64,000 bases of DNA from Clostridium_F caseinilyticum (GTDB taxonomy: Bacteria > Bacillota > Clostridia > Clostridiales > Clostridiaceae), in assembly GCF_046127645.1 (NCBI RefSeq), contig NZ_CP175919.1; one strand, 5' to 3'. Within the stretch, counting starts at the first letter, position 1. Each line of letters opens with the position of its first letter. Shown in pieces: positions 9,384 to 18,486 of the stretch. A program made the position numbers and the translations under genes. The notes beneath the pieces are model-generated. The model searched no databases. It was not told the DNA's origin and was given only the letters and a program-made list of their open reading frames with translations.

Positions 9384-9635
9384 AGCAATTCTCCTTTAAA
9401 AGAATAAGTAAAAAATTAAATGTAAAATAAATCCCCATATCATTAAATGTAATATTCTTTTATTCTATAATTATTATTTTAATATGAGTTTTTTTATGTG
9501 TCTATGAAATATATAAACAAAATTGAAGAAAATTGTTATAAAAATATTATTATATTAAAATAATAAAATAACTTAGGATAAATACAAAAGAATACATAAT
9601 TATTACAATGTTTCTAAAACAGGATAAGTTTTACG

Positions 9636-9778
9636 TTTATCCTCTGATTACCTATTAAATAATACTTTCATCTTATTCAAGGCAGCAGTAAAGAGCGCCA
9701 CATCTTTGGATAAGCATTTTCTAAGATCTAGTGGAAGTAAAAACTCCATCTGAAGATTAGAACTCTGTTTATATAAAT
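9636..9778 (+). repeat. Dispersed structured repeat, copy 2 (degenerate hairpin)
   Basis: TTATCC (9637-9642) pairs with GGATAA (9708-9713) as an outer stem; the inner hairpin has decayed relative to copies 1 and 4. The 3' block is well kept: GTGGAAGTAAAAACTCC, then CTCTGTTTATATAAA. It ends about 65 bases before the SNF2 helicase start. The remaining 250 bases between 9384 and 9636 hold nothing recognisable. Confidence 0.7.
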
Positions 9779-9842
9779 TTTATAAATGTTATAATACTTA
9801 TGTAAATAAAAATTTTTAAACATATTTAAGGAGAAGAGTTTT

Positions 9843-12800
9843 GTGGATATTACAAATAAAGACATTAGAATAGCTGCCGGGGAAAAAATATATGGAAAAG
9901 GCTTAGATTGTTATATAAATAATCAAGTAGAATATATAGAAGCATATGAGAAAAATGGCGATTTAAATATTATATCGAGGGTAAGATCTTCTTTGGGTAA
10001 AGATTGTTATGAGGTATCTATAAAAATTTTAAAGGGTAACAAATACATAAATAATAATTGTGAATGTAAATATTGGGGTATAAATTGCAAGCATTCTGTA
10101 GCTACTCTTATTAAATATATAAATGAAAAAGATATTATTTTAAAAGAAAGTGAGAAAAGAAGAAAAAGAGAGTTCATAGAAATAATAAAAGGAAATTTTT
10201 CACATGAAGTAGCTATAGATGTAGATCAAAAAGATTTAAGTGTAAACTACAAACTATGTATAGATAATAGAATATCAAATGAAACATATATATCTTTAGA
10301 GATTAAAGTAGGGGAGGATAAGCCCTATGTAGTAAAAAATATAAGAGAACTTTTAGAAGCTATTACGAAGAAAGAAGAAATAGTCTTTGGAAAGAATTTT
10401 ATTTTTAATCCGTACATACATAGATTTAAAGAAAAAGATGAAAAAATAATTAATATGCTATTAGAGGTATATCAATACGATAGGCTTTCAAAAAATATAA
10501 ATTTTTCAAACATAAGTTCATTTTTAAGTGGTAAAAAAGTGTATATTTCGGAAAGGATGCTTAAAAGATTTCTCCATATAATAGATGAGGATGGTATAGA
10601 GTTGAATTTAGAGGATAAGACCTTTAAAAATGTCTCTGTAGTAAGAAAAGATTTGCCTTTAGAATTTAGTCTTTATAGGAAAAAGGATAAATTAGTTTTG
10701 CAACAGACAAACCCTTTACCCTGTATGATTACTAAAGAATATTTTTTTTATAATGACAAAATTTATGAGCCTTCCTTGGAACAAATTAATTTATATAGAG
10801 GATTTATTAAAGGATTTACTAAAGAAGGAAAAACAGAGATAAGTTTTGATGAAAGTTTTAGTGAAGATATAGCATCTTATATAATCCCATCTCTAAAGAA
10901 AATAAGTAAGGTTTTATATATTGAAGAAAAGTTCAAAAAAAGATTTTATGAGGAAAAATTAATAAGTAATGTTTATTTTGATAAAAAAGATGACAAAGTA
11001 ACAGCAAACATAATATTTACTTATGGTGATGTTAAAGTGAATCCTTTTCAATATAACAATAGATTAGATTATAAAATTTTAGTTAGAAATATAGAAAAAG
11101 AAAAAGTGGTAACTAATTTATTAGAAAGATTTTATTTTAAAAAAGGTGTAGACTGTTATGAACTTGAAAATGAAGAAAAGCTTTTAGATTTTCTAGTAGA
11201 TGGGATAAGAATACTTCAACAATATTCAGAAGTATATTACTCAGAAGAATTTAAAAATGTAAAAGTATATAATTCCTCAAGTTATAAATCTAATGTTAAA
11301 CTTAATAATGAAGATCTTTTAGAGTTTAGTTTTAGCATAGAAGGAATAAATAAAGAAGAGCTTTTTAATATACTTAATTCAGTAAAACAACGAAAAAAGT
11401 ATTATAGATTAAAAAATGGTGGTTTTATACCTTTAAATAATAATGAAATTTTAAATATAGGCAGTATGATAGAGTATTTAAATATAAAAGTTTCAGATTT
11501 TAAAAAGGATGTTATAACTATTCCAAAATTTAATGCATTTTATATGGATAGTTCTATTAAAGAAAAAGGCATTGATTTTATAGAGAGAAATAATAAGTTT
11601 AAAGAACTAGTAAACAGTATAAATCATATAAAAGATTTAGAATATGAGATACCTAAAAATCTTAAGCCTATAATGAGGCCTTATCAAAAATTTGGGTTTA
11701 AGTGGTTTAAAACTTTAGCTTGTTGTGGATTTGGAGGAATATTGGCAGATGAAATGGGACTTGGTAAAACCTTACAAACTATAGCTTTTGTAAAAGCTGA
11801 AGTGGATGAAAATAAAAATAAGCCTATGCCTTCTTTAGTAGTTTGTCCAACATCTCTAGTTTATAATTGGGAAGATGAAATAAAAAAATTTCAACCAGAT
11901 TTGAAATGTACAATAATATCAGGAGATAAAGATTTTAGAGAAGAAAGTATAAAAGCTATATATACATCAGATATAGTTATAACTTCCTATGCTCTTATAA
12001 GAAGAGATATTGATAAATATGAAAAAGTTAAATTTAGATATTGTTTTTTAGATGAAGCACAAAATATAAAGAATCCTCAATCTTTGAATGCTCAAAGTGT
12101 AAAAAGTATAAAAGCTTATAGTTACTTTGCATTAACAGGAACACCTATAGAGAATTCTTTAACAGAGCTTTGGTCTATTTTTGATTTTATAATGCCAGGG
12201 TATCTTTTAAATTATAAAAAATTTTATGCTAAATATGAATCACCAATTGTTAAAGATAAAAATAAAGAGGCTCTAAAGGAGTTAAACAATCACATAAAAC
12301 CATTCATTCTTAGAAGGCTAAAAAATAATGTAATAAAGGAATTACCGCCTAAAATTGAACATAATATAATAGTTAATATGACAGAGGAACAGAAAAAAGT
12401 ATACGCTTCTTTTGCTGAAAGTGCAAAAAAAGAATTTTATAAAGAAATAGAAGAAAGAGGATTTAATAAAAGTAAAATTAAGATATTGTCTATAATTACA
12501 AGACTTAGACAAATTTGTTGCGATCCTTCTATTTTTATAGAAAATTATGAAGGAAGCAATGGAAAAACAGAGACTCTTTTGGATATTGTAAATAATAGTA
12601 TAAAGGCAGGACATAAAATATTATTGTTTTCTCAGTTTACCTCTGTATTAAAAAATATAAAAGAAATATTTAAAATGAATAATATAAACTATTTATATTT
12701 AGATGGTAGTACAAAGACTGATATGAGAGGAAATCTAGTTAAAGATTTTAATAATGGTATGGGAGATGTATTTTTAATTTCATTAAAAGCAGGAGGGACA

Positions 12801-13079
12801 GGATTAAATTTAACTTCAGCAGACATAGTGATTCACTTTGATCCTTGGTGGAATCCAGCTGTAGAAGATCAAGCTTCAGATAGAGCGCATAGAATAGGGC
12901 AAAAGAAAACTGTAGAAATTATAAGACTTATATCTAAAGGAACTATAGAAGAAAAAATATATAAAATACAACAAAAAAAGAAAAAAATAATAGATGAAGT
13001 AATAGAAAAAAATTTAGGTGAAGAAGTATTGTTATCTAATATGGATAAAGAAGACATCGAAGAACTTTTTAAGTTTTAA
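9843..13079 (+). CDS. SNF2-family DNA-dependent ATPase with SWIM zinc finger
   Basis: This 1078-residue protein has three parts. First is an N-terminal SWIM zinc finger (Cys-x-Cys-x6-Cys-x-His, about 74-85). Next is a long middle region of the bacterial SNF2-associated type. Last is a C-terminal SNF2 motor with Walker A DEMGLGKT (about 637-644), motif II DEAQ (about 738-741), and the helicase C-terminal half with DPWWNPAVEDQASDRAHRIGQ-type motifs V/VI. Such proteins remodel or translocate along DNA; a specific role is not assigned. Start is GTG 9843 with AAGGAGAAG about 6 bases upstream. It is monocistronic, with a dispersed repeat immediately upstream. Confidence 0.92.
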   Translation: MDITNKDIRIAAGEKIYGKGLDCYINNQVEYIEAYEKNGDLNIISRVRSSLGKDCYEVSIKILKGNKYINNNCECKYWGINCKHSVATLIKYINEKDIILKESEKRRKREFIEIIKGNFSHEVAIDVDQKDLSVNYKLCIDNRISNETYISLEIKVGEDKPYVVKNIRELLEAITKKEEIVFGKNFIFNPYIHRFKEKDEKIINMLLEVYQYDRLSKNINFSNISSFLSGKKVYISERMLKRFLHIIDEDGIELNLEDKTFKNVSVVRKDLPLEFSLYRKKDKLVLQQTNPLPCMITKEYFFYNDKIYEPSLEQINLYRGFIKGFTKEGKTEISFDESFSEDIASYIIPSLKKISKVLYIEEKFKKRFYEEKLISNVYFDKKDDKVTANIIFTYGDVKVNPFQYNNRLDYKILVRNIEKEKVVTNLLERFYFKKGVDCYELENEEKLLDFLVDGIRILQQYSEVYYSEEFKNVKVYNSSSYKSNVKLNNEDLLEFSFSIEGINKEELFNILNSVKQRKKYYRLKNGGFIPLNNNEILNIGSMIEYLNIKVSDFKKDVITIPKFNAFYMDSSIKEKGIDFIERNNKFKELVNSINHIKDLEYEIPKNLKPIMRPYQKFGFKWFKTLACCGFGGILADEMGLGKTLQTIAFVKAEVDENKNKPMPSLVVCPTSLVYNWEDEIKKFQPDLKCTIISGDKDFREESIKAIYTSDIVITSYALIRRDIDKYEKVKFRYCFLDEAQNIKNPQSLNAQSVKSIKAYSYFALTGTPIENSLTELWSIFDFIMPGYLLNYKKFYAKYESPIVKDKNKEALKELNNHIKPFILRRLKNNVIKELPPKIEHNIIVNMTEEQKKVYASFAESAKKEFYKEIEERGFNKSKIKILSIITRLRQICCDPSIFIENYEGSNGKTETLLDIVNNSIKAGHKILLFSQFTSVLKNIKEIFKMNNINYLYLDGSTKTDMRGNLVKDFNNGMGDVFLISLKAGGTGLNLTSADIVIHFDPWWNPAVEDQASDRAHRIGQKKTVEIIRLISKGTIEEKIYKIQQKKKKIIDEVIEKNLGEEVLLSNMDKEDIEELFKF

Positions 13080-13178
13080 CAGATTATAAAAAATTAAAAG
13101 GCTAAAGATACTATCATTATTATGATAATGCACTGTACTTTACGATAAATTCATTTATTAAAAAGAGATAATAACATT

Positions 13179-13219
13179 AATAAACTATATATTTAGAAAG
13201 TATAAATATATAGTTTATT
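13179..13219. repeat. Perfect 17-bp inverted repeat with 7-base loop
   Basis: AATAAACTATATATTTA and its exact complement enclose GAAAGTA. No T run follows on either side, so it is not an ordinary terminator. Near-identical 13-base sequences flank it about 35-50 bases away. Confidence 0.6.
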
Positions 13220-13319
13220 AAAAGTATAAATATACTAAGAGAAATAAAAAGCACAGTACTTTATACTATGATTAGAAGATGATATAAAAGGTATATATAG
13301 TTAAGTAAAATAGAATATT

Positions 13320-13372
13320 TGAAAATAGATTTAAATTTAAAGAAACAAATATAAAAATTAAATCTATTTTCA
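13320..13372. repeat. 15-bp inverted repeat
   Basis: TGAAAATAGATTTAA (13320-13334) pairs with TTAAATCTATTTTCA (13358-13372) around 23 bases. It lies 110 bases beyond the stop of the exonuclease gene and may be part of convergent 3' ends. Confidence 0.5.
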
Positions 13373-13484
13373 GATGTAGTATCTCATATAATTAATAGTT
13401 TTTATGTGATAGTTCTTGTTAAAATAATAAGATTCAATACTATATCTAAAAATATGAAATTATATAAAAAATGCCATATAGTTA

Positions 13485-14087
13485 CTATAAAATAATAGAA
13501 GGGGAATACCCTAATTTTTTTGCCTTATAATAGCAGGATACAAGGGCAGCTACATCATATCTAGCATCATGAAATCCAACATCATCACAGTTAAAAAGTT
13601 TTTTAGCTCCATTTAGAACCACTTTTTTATCTATATTTAAGAAATCAATTGTTTCTTCTAATCTGGGCTTTTTTAGCTTACCTGTTCTAGTTGTAGCCTT
13701 TACAATAGGTTTAAAATATTCCATAGTACAAAAGAATTCTTTTGGGAACCAATTAACATTATCTAATCTATTAAATTCAGTAGTGACAAATTTTTTATCA
13801 AAATTAACATTGTGAGCTATAAATATTCCATTATTTAGATCAGAGCTAATCTCTAAAGCTAAATCTTTAAATTTTTTACCTTTAGATAAAACTTTTAATT
13901 TTTCAACACTAAACCCATGGATAGCTTCAGCAGATTCTTCAATATAATCTACATTAAAAAAGAAGTTTTTAGCAAAGGAAACTTTTTCTTCACCTATGGA
14001 ATTTATATCACAAACACAATAAGTGAGCTGTATAATTTCACCAGGTTCTAAGCCTGTAGTTTCTGTGTCTATAAAAATTTTCTTCAT
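13485..14087 (-). CDS. DnaQ-like DEDDh 3'-5' exonuclease
   Basis: This 200-residue single-domain exonuclease shows all DEDDh motifs: IDTETTGLE near the N-terminus (Asp7, Glu9), HNVNFD in the middle and HDARYDVAAL near the C-terminus. It resembles PolIII-epsilon-type and RNase T-type exonucleases that remove 3' nucleotides using two metal ions. With no polymerase or other domain fused, its substrate is open. The ATG at 14087 is preceded by AAAGGAGAT. It is monocistronic and convergent with the SNF2 gene. Confidence 0.88.
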   Translation of the reverse strand: MKKIFIDTETTGLEPGEIIQLTYCVCDINSIGEEKVSFAKNFFFNVDYIEESAEAIHGFSVEKLKVLSKGKKFKDLALEISSDLNNGIFIAHNVNFDKKFVTTEFNRLDNVNWFPKEFFCTMEYFKPIVKATTRTGKLKKPRLEETIDFLNIDKKVVLNGAKKLFNCDDVGFHDARYDVAALVSCYYKAKKLGYSPSIIL

Positions 14088-14311
14088 AAATCAAATCTCC
14101 TTTATATTAGGCTATAACTTAAATAGTCATAAATATTATATAATTAAACTTTACTTAATTATATAATATATGAATTTTCAAATAAAGTCTAAAATTAATA
14201 TTAATTTATAATAGAAAGTTAATAAAATTATAAGTAATTTGTAACTATATTTATACTTTTTTATACTTGGATATGTAGTATAATATATGATGACAATATA
14301 AATCTATCCTA

Positions 14312-14392
14312 TTTATCCCATAATTACTCCTTCTAATACTGTCATCTTCTTCAAAGTTGGAGTAAAGAGTGGAGGCTTTTGGATAAGGATTT
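14312..14392 (+). repeat. Dispersed structured repeat, copy 3 (3' block missing)
   Basis: TTATCC (14313-14318) pairs with GGATAA (14381-14386). Inside, CATCTTCTTCAAAGTTGGAG matches the apical loop of copies 1 and 5. The usual 3' block is absent: the sequence runs into the DUF1002 ribosome site 30 bases on. The 220 bases before it (14088-14311) hold nothing recognisable. Confidence 0.65.
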
Positions 14393-14431
14393 ATATATCA
14401 CTACACATAAAATATAAAGGAGACTGAAAAT

Positions 14432-15382
14432 ATGAAATGCAAAAAAGTAATTAGTAAATTATTAATTTTAGTGTTTTCTTTTTCTTTAATGATATCTGCT
14501 TCTTCAATTAATAAAGTTCATGCAGATGCTTTTAAAGTAGTTACATTAGGAGCGGATTTATCTAATGAACAAAAGGAACAAATGCTTAAATATTTTGGAG
14601 TAACTAGAAAAGAGGCTAATGTAATAGAGGTTAACAAAGAAGAAGAAGATAAATATTTAGCTGGGGTAGCTACACGAAAACAAATAGGAACAAAATCTAT
14701 ATCTTGTGCATATGTAGAGCCTACAGATAAAGGTGGATTAAATATATCTACAAACAATATATATTGGGTTACTGAAAGTATGATTAGAAATGCTTTAATA
14801 ACAGCAGGAGTAGAAAATGCAAATGTTAAAGTTGGATCACCTTTTAATGTATCTGGTACAGCAGCACTTACAGGTATATTAAAGGGTTTTGAAACTAGCA
14901 AAGGCGGTAAAAAAATAGATGAAGAGAAGAAAAAAGTAGCTAACGAAGAAATGGTTGTTACTGGTAATTTAGGAGAAAAAATAGGACAAGATGAAGCAGC
15001 TAATTTAATAAATGAAGTTAAAAAAGAAGTTGTTAAAGAAAAACCCAAAACAGAAAAAGATATAAAAAACATAGTAAAAGATACAACTGATAAATATGAA
15101 TATAAATTAAGTGATGAAGATATGCAAAAAATAACAGCTTTAATGGATAAAATAAATGGATTAGATTTAGATTTTAAACAAATAAAAAATCAGTTAGACC
15201 AGGTTAGTAATAAATTAAAAGATGTTGTAACTAGTGAAGAAGCTAAAGGTTTCTTTAGCAAATTATGGGAAGGTATTAAAAGCTTTTTTGATGGAATTTT
15301 TAATAGTGATAAAGAAGAAAAAACTACGTCTTATAATATAACAGAAGTTCAACATATGAATTTCAATAATTTAAGAATATAA
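14432..15382 (+). CDS. DUF1002 domain secreted protein
   Basis: This 316-residue protein has a clear Sec signal peptide (KK-rich start, hydrophobic 9-24, cleavage after HADA near 33), then a DUF1002 domain. That domain is recognised by the VTLGADLSNEQKEQMLKYFG pattern and the later SISCAYVEP and ITAGVENANVKV segments. The C-terminal third (about 170-300) is charged, probably helical, and ends in FFSKLWEGIKSFFDGIF, an amphipathic stretch. The family is common in Firmicutes and has no known function; export to the wall or medium is inferred. AAAGGAGA precedes ATG 14432. Confidence 0.85.
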   Translation: MKCKKVISKLLILVFSFSLMISASSINKVHADAFKVVTLGADLSNEQKEQMLKYFGVTRKEANVIEVNKEEEDKYLAGVATRKQIGTKSISCAYVEPTDKGGLNISTNNIYWVTESMIRNALITAGVENANVKVGSPFNVSGTAALTGILKGFETSKGGKKIDEEKKKVANEEMVVTGNLGEKIGQDEAANLINEVKKEVVKEKPKTEKDIKNIVKDTTDKYEYKLSDEDMQKITALMDKINGLDLDFKQIKNQLDQVSNKLKDVVTSEEAKGFFSKLWEGIKSFFDGIFNSDKEEKTTSYNITEVQHMNFNNLRI

Positions 15383-15383
15383 T

Positions 15384-15535
15384 TTATCTAATGCCTACCC
15401 GTTATTTACTCCTATCTTCTCAGAATGCGAGTAAATAACGGCTATATATCTAGATAATCAGTTTCTAAGCTAAGTTTTGGTGGAATTAAAAATTCTCTCT
15501 GAAGTCAAGAACATTGTTTATTCATAAATAAAAAA
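15384..15535 (+). repeat. Dispersed structured repeat, copy 4 (best hairpin)
   Basis: A perfect 13-bp stem pairs CCGTTATTTACTC (15399-15411) with GAGTAAATAACGG (15429-15441). It is followed by TAGATAATCAG and a 3' block with GTGGAATTAAAAATTC and ATTGTTTATTC. It begins one base after the DUF1002 stop, so it could also act as that gene's 3' end. Confidence 0.75.
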
Positions 15536-15597
15536 TTTATAGAATTAAAATAAAATTAAATATTTTATATAGTTCCTATTTTATAAGACTAATATAA

Positions 15598-15628
15598 AAC
15601 AGCCCCTATAAATGCAATAGAGGCTGTT
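15598..15628 (+). repeat. Leader hairpin before the methyltransferase gene
   Basis: AACAGCCCCTAT (15598-15609) pairs with ATAGAGGCTGTT (15617-15628) with one mismatch. It lies 50 bases before the start codon at 15680 and lacks a T run. It may be a regulatory leader or a leftover terminator. Confidence 0.5.
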
Positions 15629-15679
15629 AATATTTAAAATATATATAAATATATAATTGGTTATAGAGAGGAGTATATA

Positions 15680-16315
15680 ATGAAAATGTTAACAAATAAA
15701 TTTTATGGACAATTTAGAAGACCTAAAGGAATTCTGGGTAAATTTATTGCAAAAAGTATGAATGAAGAACATTTTGAAGTAACTACTTGGGGACTAGAGA
15801 AATTTAAAGTAAAAGAAGACGATGTTGTATTAGATATAGGCTGTGGAGGGGGAAGAACTGTAAAAAGACTTTCTAATAGAGTTATAAAAGGAAAAGTCTT
15901 TGGAATGGACTATTCATTAGATTGTGTAAATTTTTCTAAAAAATATAACAAAAATTTAATAGAAAATGAGAAAGTAGAAATTGTTCATGGTAGTGTAAAT
16001 AAAATGCCTTTTGAAGATAATAAATTTCACAATATAACTGCAGTGGAAACTACATATTTTTGGCCTAACCTATTGGATAGTTTTAAAGAAGTAAGAAGAG
16101 TATTAAAACCTTCTGGAAAATTTATTATAGTAAATGCTAGTTATACTAGTGAAAAATTTAAAGAAAGAAATGAAGAGTATTTAAGGAAAGTACCAGGAAT
16201 GAAAATATATAGTGCAGATTATATAAAAGGCTTATTGGAAAAAGCGGAATATAAGAATATAAAAATAGAAACTTTGGAAGAGAAAAATTGGTTATGTGCT
16301 ATAGGAGAAAAATAG
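15680..16315 (+). CDS. Class I SAM-dependent methyltransferase
   Basis: This 211-residue protein has the Rossmann-type motif I VVLDIGCGGGRT (about 49-60), motif II GMDYS (about 77), and a motif around MPFEDNKFHNITAVETTYFWP typical of UbiE/Methyltransf_11 enzymes. It transfers a methyl group from S-adenosylmethionine; the acceptor cannot be told. GAGAGGAG precedes ATG 15680. A strong terminator follows at 16354-16395. It has no obvious operon partner. Confidence 0.85.
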   Translation: MKMLTNKFYGQFRRPKGILGKFIAKSMNEEHFEVTTWGLEKFKVKEDDVVLDIGCGGGRTVKRLSNRVIKGKVFGMDYSLDCVNFSKKYNKNLIENEKVEIVHGSVNKMPFEDNKFHNITAVETTYFWPNLLDSFKEVRRVLKPSGKFIIVNASYTSEKFKERNEEYLRKVPGMKIYSADYIKGLLEKAEYKNIKIETLEEKNWLCAIGEK

Positions 16316-16353
16316 AACGAACTATTTCATATCATATATAATATTAAAGAAAG

Positions 16354-16395
16354 AATGTTGAAGCTCCCTATGTGTGTATAGGGAGCTTCAACATT
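16354..16395. terminator. Bidirectional terminator
   Basis: A perfect 18-bp stem (16354-16371 with 16378-16395, GAAGCTCCCTAT core) lies between the convergent methyltransferase and hsp20 genes. Its A-rich and T-rich flanks suit both directions. Confidence 0.88.
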
Positions 16396-16487
16396 TTGAG
16401 TAAATATTTTTATTAATTTTCACAATTTAAATTTAGATAATTTATAATGTGAAAAATCAGAATTAATTATTAAAGTAGAATGAATTT

Positions 16488-16928
16488 TTAATGAATATCA
16501 ATTCTCTTTCCATTAGAATTTTCTTTATCTAATTTAGGTAAATTAATTTTTAAAACACCATCTTTGAAGGACGCATCTATACTATTTTCATCTACATTAT
16601 TTATATAGAAACTTCTATTGAATTCTCCATAATGTCTTTCTTGTCTAACAAAATTTTCTTTTTTGTTTTCTATAGAAGAATCTCTTTTTGCACTAATTGT
16701 AAGGTAATTATTTGCAAGTTCTACTGTTATATCTTCTTTTTTTACACCAGGTAGATCTGCTTCTACTAAATAATCTTCAGCAGTTTCTTTCAAATCTACT
16801 TTAAAGTTATCCCGTAAATTGTTCATTAGTGAAAAGAACTCATCATTAAAGAAATTATTGAAAAATGGTGAAAAGAATTCATCTTTTTTATTTAAATTAT
16901 TTCTTCTAAAAGGTATCATATCAAACAT
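16488..16928 (-). CDS. hsp18: Hsp20 / alpha-crystallin small heat-shock chaperone (Hsp18)
   Basis: This 146-residue protein has an N-terminal region rich in Phe and Asn (FFSPFFNNFFNDEFF), an alpha-crystallin domain about 43-135 with the KEDITVELANNYLTI core, and a short tail (KRIDIH). It matches the clostridial Hsp18 proteins in length and start. Such ATP-independent chaperones bind unfolding proteins as oligomers. The operator upstream (16988-17004) is a textbook CtsR box, so it is expected to be heat-induced by release of CtsR. Confidence 0.92.
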   Translation of the reverse strand: MFDMIPFRRNNLNKKDEFFSPFFNNFFNDEFFSLMNNLRDNFKVDLKETAEDYLVEADLPGVKKEDITVELANNYLTISAKRDSSIENKKENFVRQERHYGEFNRSFYINNVDENSIDASFKDGVLKINLPKLDKENSNGKRIDIH

Positions 16929-16987
16929 TCTTTAACTCCTCCCTATTAATTAATATTATTAAGTTTATATATATATAATAAAACAAA

Positions 16988-17004
16988 AGTCAAAGAAAGT
17001 CAAA
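16988..17004. promoter_or_regulatory. CtsR operator over the hsp18 promoter
   Basis: AGTCAAA-GAA-AGTCAAA (plus strand) fits the CtsR heptad direct-repeat consensus (RGTCAAA, 3 bases, RGTCAAA) exactly. Read on the minus strand it supplies a -35 TTGACT. An AT-only -10 (ATATAA) follows 17 bases on, so a bound repressor would cover the promoter. Confidence 0.85.
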
Positions 17005-17156
17005 GACTAAAAAGTAAAGCTTTAGTAATCTAAATCAAAAAAAGTTATGGAATTTGTGATTAATCTTTTAGAATAAAAATTTTTGAGTATAAATTGATAA
17101 TTTTAAAATAATTTAAATATAAATAGTAATTTAAAATTTACATTAAAAAATTATTA

Positions 17157-17185
17157 TTGACAATAATAGAATACGAGTATTAATA
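17157..17185 (+). promoter_or_regulatory. Sigma-A promoter of the MFS gene
   Basis: TTGACA (17157-17162), a 17-base spacer and TTAATA (17180-17185) lie 65 bases before the start. An odd palindrome AAACTATAATAGTTT (17204-17218), nested in GAAACTA-N12-TAGTTTC (17194-17219), follows in the leader and is a possible repressor site. Confidence 0.6.
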
Positions 17186-17249
17186 TTAATATGGAAACTA
17201 AAAAAACTATAATAGTTTCTACAGTAGGCTTTAATGTAAGAGGTGTATT

Positions 17250-18449
17250 ATGAAAAAGAATGTATTTTCAAAAAAAGAATTAATGTTTATATGTACACTA
17301 GGATTTGCCTTAGGTATAAGGCAAATGGCTATGACAATGGTTATGCCATTTATATCTGTTTATAGTAAAACTTTGGCTTATAGTACTCCGGTATTGGCTG
17401 GGATAGCATTAGGTATATTCGGCCTTATGCAAGCTTTTTTTCAGATACCTTTTGGTGTTTTAAGTGATAAATTTGGAAATAAGAAAGTTATTTTAATAGG
17501 ACTTATGCAGGTGATTATAGGATTATTATTAGCTTATTTTGCAAAAAACATTTATTTATTAATAATTGCTAGAGCTTTGCAAGGAAGTGGTGCTATAATT
17601 GCAGTAGGATATTCTTGGATTTCTAGCAGTGTCCATTATGATAAACGAACAAGAGCTATAAGTGTAGTTGGAATTATATTAGGCTTTGCGGCTACAGCAT
17701 CCTTTGCTTTAGGACCTATAATACATAAATATGTGTCTGTAAATAACATGTTCTTATACTGTGCGTTGTTAATATTATTTAGTTGGATTATAATATTGGT
17801 ATTTTTAAAAGAGGAAGAATCTTCTGGAGAGAAATTTTATAATGAAAAGGAAAACAATTTTAAGGGAGAATGTTTTGAAAATAATATTGATACTAAAGAA
17901 GTATTCCATATTTTATTAAGAAATAATGTATTTGTAAAATTAAATATAGCAGGATTTTTTAATAATTTTATAATGGCAGCAATATTTTTTGCTATACCAC
18001 AATATTTAGAAACCATTACGGGCATTGATGGTATGTGGAAAATATTCATGCCTTCAGTACTTATAGCAATAGCTTTTATGGCATGGGCTGTAAGATTTTC
18101 GGAAAAGGGGTATGGAATAAAATTAATAATTATATCCTTTGCTATTACTGCTTTAGGAATGATTTTTTATTTTAATAAAAGTTCATTTATATTTATATTA
18201 GTAGGAACCATATTATTTATGACAGGATATATATGTATATGTACATTAGTACCATCCCTTGCTAATGATATAGCAGAGGAAAGTTATAGAGGTACAGCTA
18301 ATGGTATAATCAATAGTTTTCAATATATAGGATCCTTTGTAGGTTCTGTTATCATGGCAGCCTTATGGGTAAATTATGAGAAGATAGCATTAATTTTACT
18401 TATAATAATTTGCATTCTAGGTATAGCTATGCTTAAACATTGCGATTAA
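17250..18449 (+). CDS. Major facilitator superfamily transporter, drug/sugar efflux type
   Basis: This 399-residue protein has about 12 hydrophobic segments in two halves separated by a charged loop (about 190-225). The loop between segments 2 and 3 has the MFS motif A (GVLSDKFGNKKVI). It looks like a proton-coupled 12-TM exporter; the substrate is unknown. The ATG at 17250 is preceded by AGAGGTG. It is followed 96 bases on by a TetR gene behind a long palindrome, a common arrangement for a regulated efflux pump. Confidence 0.85.
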   Translation: MKKNVFSKKELMFICTLGFALGIRQMAMTMVMPFISVYSKTLAYSTPVLAGIALGIFGLMQAFFQIPFGVLSDKFGNKKVILIGLMQVIIGLLLAYFAKNIYLLIIARALQGSGAIIAVGYSWISSSVHYDKRTRAISVVGIILGFAATASFALGPIIHKYVSVNNMFLYCALLILFSWIIILVFLKEEESSGEKFYNEKENNFKGECFENNIDTKEVFHILLRNNVFVKLNIAGFFNNFIMAAIFFAIPQYLETITGIDGMWKIFMPSVLIAIAFMAWAVRFSEKGYGIKLIIISFAITALGMIFYFNKSSFIFILVGTILFMTGYICICTLVPSLANDIAEESYRGTANGIINSFQYIGSFVGSVIMAALWVNYEKIALILLIIICILGIAMLKHCD

Positions 18450-18486
18450 AAACTGTAATATATAGAAATGGATGCTGTTAAAAACC

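Larger units (their letters stand above)
13080..13484. other. Intergenic region with two long inverted repeats
   Basis: Between the SNF2 gene and the convergent exonuclease gene lie two hairpins. One is a perfect 17-bp hairpin (13179-13195 with 13203-13219). The other is a 15-bp pair (13320-13334 with 13358-13372). The first is flanked by near-identical 13-mers, GCACTGTACTTTA (13131) and GCACAGTACTTTA (13251). No ORF is credible. Confidence 0.5.

Noticed and set aside
14518..15072. 184-codon ORF on the minus strand inside the DUF1002 gene
   Set aside because: It is a shadow of the real gene, which has a signal peptide and a strong ribosome site; the antisense translation is low-complexity Ser/Leu/Phe.
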